A DNA stretch of 34,295 nt from JAGHAJ01 sp964559865 [NCBI: uncultured Synergistota bacterium] (GTDB lineage Bacteria > Synergistota > JAGHAJ01). Of this stretch, positions 32,443-34,295 are shown piece by piece. The position numbers and the translations under genes are program-made. The stretch spans positions 1 to 34,295 of the forward strand of contig CAZLJD010000005.1 of the NCBI GenBank assembly GCA_964559865.1, read 5' to 3'. Under the pieces are notes generated by a model, which was given only the letters and a program-made list of their open reading frames with translations, did no database searches and was not told the origin of the DNA. Positions within the stretch are counted from its first letter, which is position 1; each line of letters opens with the position of its first letter.

Positions 32443-34295
32443 ATGGAGCAGCTCTTTGCATACAGGATAGTGGTTAAAGGTGTAGTGCAGGGTGTAGGTT
32501 TTAGGCCTACAGTTGCTAACGTGGGTAGGACACTCAATCTGACCGGCTGGGTGAAGAACACTACTAATGGGGTGGAAATCTATGCAGAAGGCACAAAGGA
32601 CGCCTTAGATCAGTTTGTGTATCTCCTTAAACATGAACCGCCTTCTCTGTCCATGGTGGTGGTGGTTGATGTACTTTCCTCTAAGGAGATTGCTTCCCGC
32701 AAGGATCGTGATTTTCAGATATTGAGTAGTGAGAAAAAAGACGATGTCTTGACGCTTATACCTCCTGATGTATCCATTTGTGATGAGTGTTTAAGAGAAC
32801 TGTTTGACCCTAAAGATAGAAGATATAGATATCCGTTTATAAACTGCACTCATTGTGGACCAAGGTTTACCATTATAAAGGCACTTCCCTATGACCGTTG
32901 CAATACGACTATGGAGAGGTTTAAGATGTGTGAAAAATGTCTTGAGGAATACAATGATCCCAGTAATAGGAGATATCATGCACAGCCGAATGCTTGCGCT
33001 GTGTGTGGCCCTTCTGTCTGGCTTGCGGACAGAGAAGGAAACAAGATAACTTGCAGAGATCCAATAACGGAGGCAGCAAGGCTCCTGAAGAGGGGCTATG
33101 TAGTTGCGGTTAAGGGATTGGGTGGTTTTCACCTTGTTGTGGATGCTACCATTGATTCTGCTGTTCAAAGACTTAGAGCCAAGAAGCATAGGCCTTATAA
33201 GCCTTTCGCTTTGATGAGTTCCAGTGTGGATAAAGTTAGGACTTTTGCAGAAGTAAATACCTTCGAGGAGAGAGCGCTTAAATCCCCTGTTAGACCTATC
33301 GTCCTTCTAAGAAAGAAGGATTGCTCTTTGCTCTCTGATGGCGTAGCACCTTTCAATGGATACATCGGTGTTATGCTCCCTTATACACCGTTGCACTACC
33401 TTTTGTTGGAAGATCTACTTGCTGTTGTAGCTACGAGTGGAAACAAGCAGGACGAACCTTTATCAAAGGATAACGAGGAGGCTGTGGAAAAACTTTACGG
33501 TATAGCAGACTACTTTCTTTTTCACAATAGGCCTATTCATGTCAGAATAGATGATTCTGTCCTATTTGTTCATGAAGGGGAACATTACTTTTTCAGGAGG
33601 GCAAGAGGATTTGTACCTCTGCCGATTGTTATGAAAGACGAAGTTCCGTCTGTTCTTGCCTGTGGTGCTGAAGAGAAGGCTACATTTTCTATAAGTAAGG
33701 CTAATTATATATTTTTGAGCCAATACCTTGGTGATATAAAGTATCTGGAAGCTTACGAGAATTATGTTTATGTTGAAAGACACTTTGAGAAGCTCTTTGA
33801 GATAAAACCTGAGTTAGTGGCGTATGATATGCACCCTCTTTACAACTCAACACGGTATGCCATGGAGTATCCTGCTAAAACTAAGATACCTGTTCAGCAT
33901 CACTTTGCACATTTTTTAAGCTGCTTGGGGGATAACAAGTTTTATGGTGAGGCTATAGGGGTTGTTATGGATGGTACTGGTTATGGGGCGGATGGAAATA
34001 TATGGGGAGCTGAGTTTCTTGTGGGAGATTATAGTGGTTTTAGAAGGGTAGGGCACTTTGACTATATACCTATGGTTGGAGGTGATGTGTCCGTAAAAGA
34101 GCCTTGGAAAATAGCAATTAGTTATTTGTGGAACTATTTTGGTGATGGTTTTTATAAGGAGAGAGGGGTGGAGGATATACTGTTGAGTGGTTGGGAACTG
34201 CTCTTGAGTGCATTACAAGGAAATCTCAATGTGGCTAAAACATCAAGTTGTGGGAGGCTCTTTTCTGCGGTTTCTGCTTTGCTTGGTGTGGTGAA
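32443..34295 (+). CDS. hypF: Carbamoyltransferase HypF, 5' part (cut by right edge)
   Basis: HypF makes the carbamoyl group that becomes the cyanide ligand of [NiFe] hydrogenases. The frame is open from the ATG at 32443 to the window edge (617 codons). The acylphosphatase domain has VKGVVQGVGFRPTV. Two zinc fingers follow, each C-x2-C-x18-C-x2-C (CDEC with CTHC, and CEKC with CAVC). A YrdC-like domain contains VAVKGLGGFHLVVDA and KHRPYKPFALM. The Kae1-like domain is partly present (HHFAHFLSCLG, GVVMDGTGYGADGNIWGAEF, and a last TSSCGRLFSAVSALLG). The remaining C-terminus lies outside. The ribosome-binding site AAGGTAGG overlaps the dctM stop. Confidence 0.96.
   Translation, partial: MEQLFAYRIVVKGVVQGVGFRPTVANVGRTLNLTGWVKNTTNGVEIYAEGTKDALDQFVYLLKHEPPSLSMVVVVDVLSSKEIASRKDRDFQILSSEKKDDVLTLIPPDVSICDECLRELFDPKDRRYRYPFINCTHCGPRFTIIKALPYDRCNTTMERFKMCEKCLEEYNDPSNRRYHAQPNACAVCGPSVWLADREGNKITCRDPITEAARLLKRGYVVAVKGLGGFHLVVDATIDSAVQRLRAKKHRPYKPFALMSSSVDKVRTFAEVNTFEERALKSPVRPIVLLRKKDCSLLSDGVAPFNGYIGVMLPYTPLHYLLLEDLLAVVATSGNKQDEPLSKDNEEAVEKLYGIADYFLFHNRPIHVRIDDSVLFVHEGEHYFFRRARGFVPLPIVMKDEVPSVLACGAEEKATFSISKANYIFLSQYLGDIKYLEAYENYVYVERHFEKLFEIKPELVAYDMHPLYNSTRYAMEYPAKTKIPVQHHFAHFLSCLGDNKFYGEAIGVVMDGTGYGADGNIWGAEFLVGDYSGFRRVGHFDYIPMVGGDVSVKEPWKIAISYLWNYFGDGFYKERGVEDILLSGWELLLSALQGNLNVAKTSSCGRLFSAVSALLGVV

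Overview
The window reads as part of an anaerobic, probably thermophilic, diderm bacterium. Base use leans to A/T, AGA/AGG arginine codons are common, and GTG and TTG starts are frequent. A TonB-dependent outer-membrane receptor implies an outer membrane. The ribosomal gene order with adk, map, a KOW protein and infA resembles that of Clostridia and allied lineages. Together with TRAP transport, a tungsten-type aldehyde oxidoreductase, hydrogenase maturation and an SLH-like domain on a periplasmic protein, this would suit Synergistota. That placement is an inference from gene content; no phylogeny was run.

Region 1 (1-10491) is the 3' part of the spc operon followed by the alpha operon: rplF (cut by the left edge), rplR, rpsE, rpmD, rplO, secY, adk, map, a KOW protein, infA, rpmJ, rpsM, rpsK, rpsD, rpoA and rplQ. 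The energy module of an ECF vitamin transporter (ecfA1, ecfA2, ecfT) follows directly. All are on the + strand and tightly packed. Region 2 (10516-12078) holds a nitronate monooxygenase-like flavoprotein and a small unrecognised membrane protein.

Region 3 (about 12099-27148) is a 15-kb cobalamin locus. A sigma70-like promoter leads into a cobalamin riboswitch with a possible terminator, then cbiC, cbiD, cbiET, cbiF, cbiG, cbiH, cbiJ, an exported cbiK, a BtuC/BtuD/BtuF-type ABC importer, cbiA, cbiP and a TonB-dependent receptor. It combines corrin-ring building, amidation and an envelope-spanning uptake route under one B12-sensing leader. Three things stand out. The CbiK chelatase carries a signal peptide. 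The binding protein carries a C-terminal SLH-like region. Two genes are interrupted: the permease by an in-frame TAG after its first membrane segment, and cbiA by a -1 frame change at a T6 run that separates its catalytic Cys from its catalytic His. cbiL and cbiB are not in the window.

Region 4 (27154-29291, minus strand) is an aldehyde:ferredoxin oxidoreductase with its two-cluster ferredoxin, convergent with the receptor gene. Region 5 (29445-32436, plus strand) is a TRAP carboxylate transporter with a strong promoter and a terminator hairpin between dctP and dctQ. Region 6 (32443 to the right edge) is a truncated hypF. No tRNA, rRNA, CRISPR array or insertion sequence was seen.
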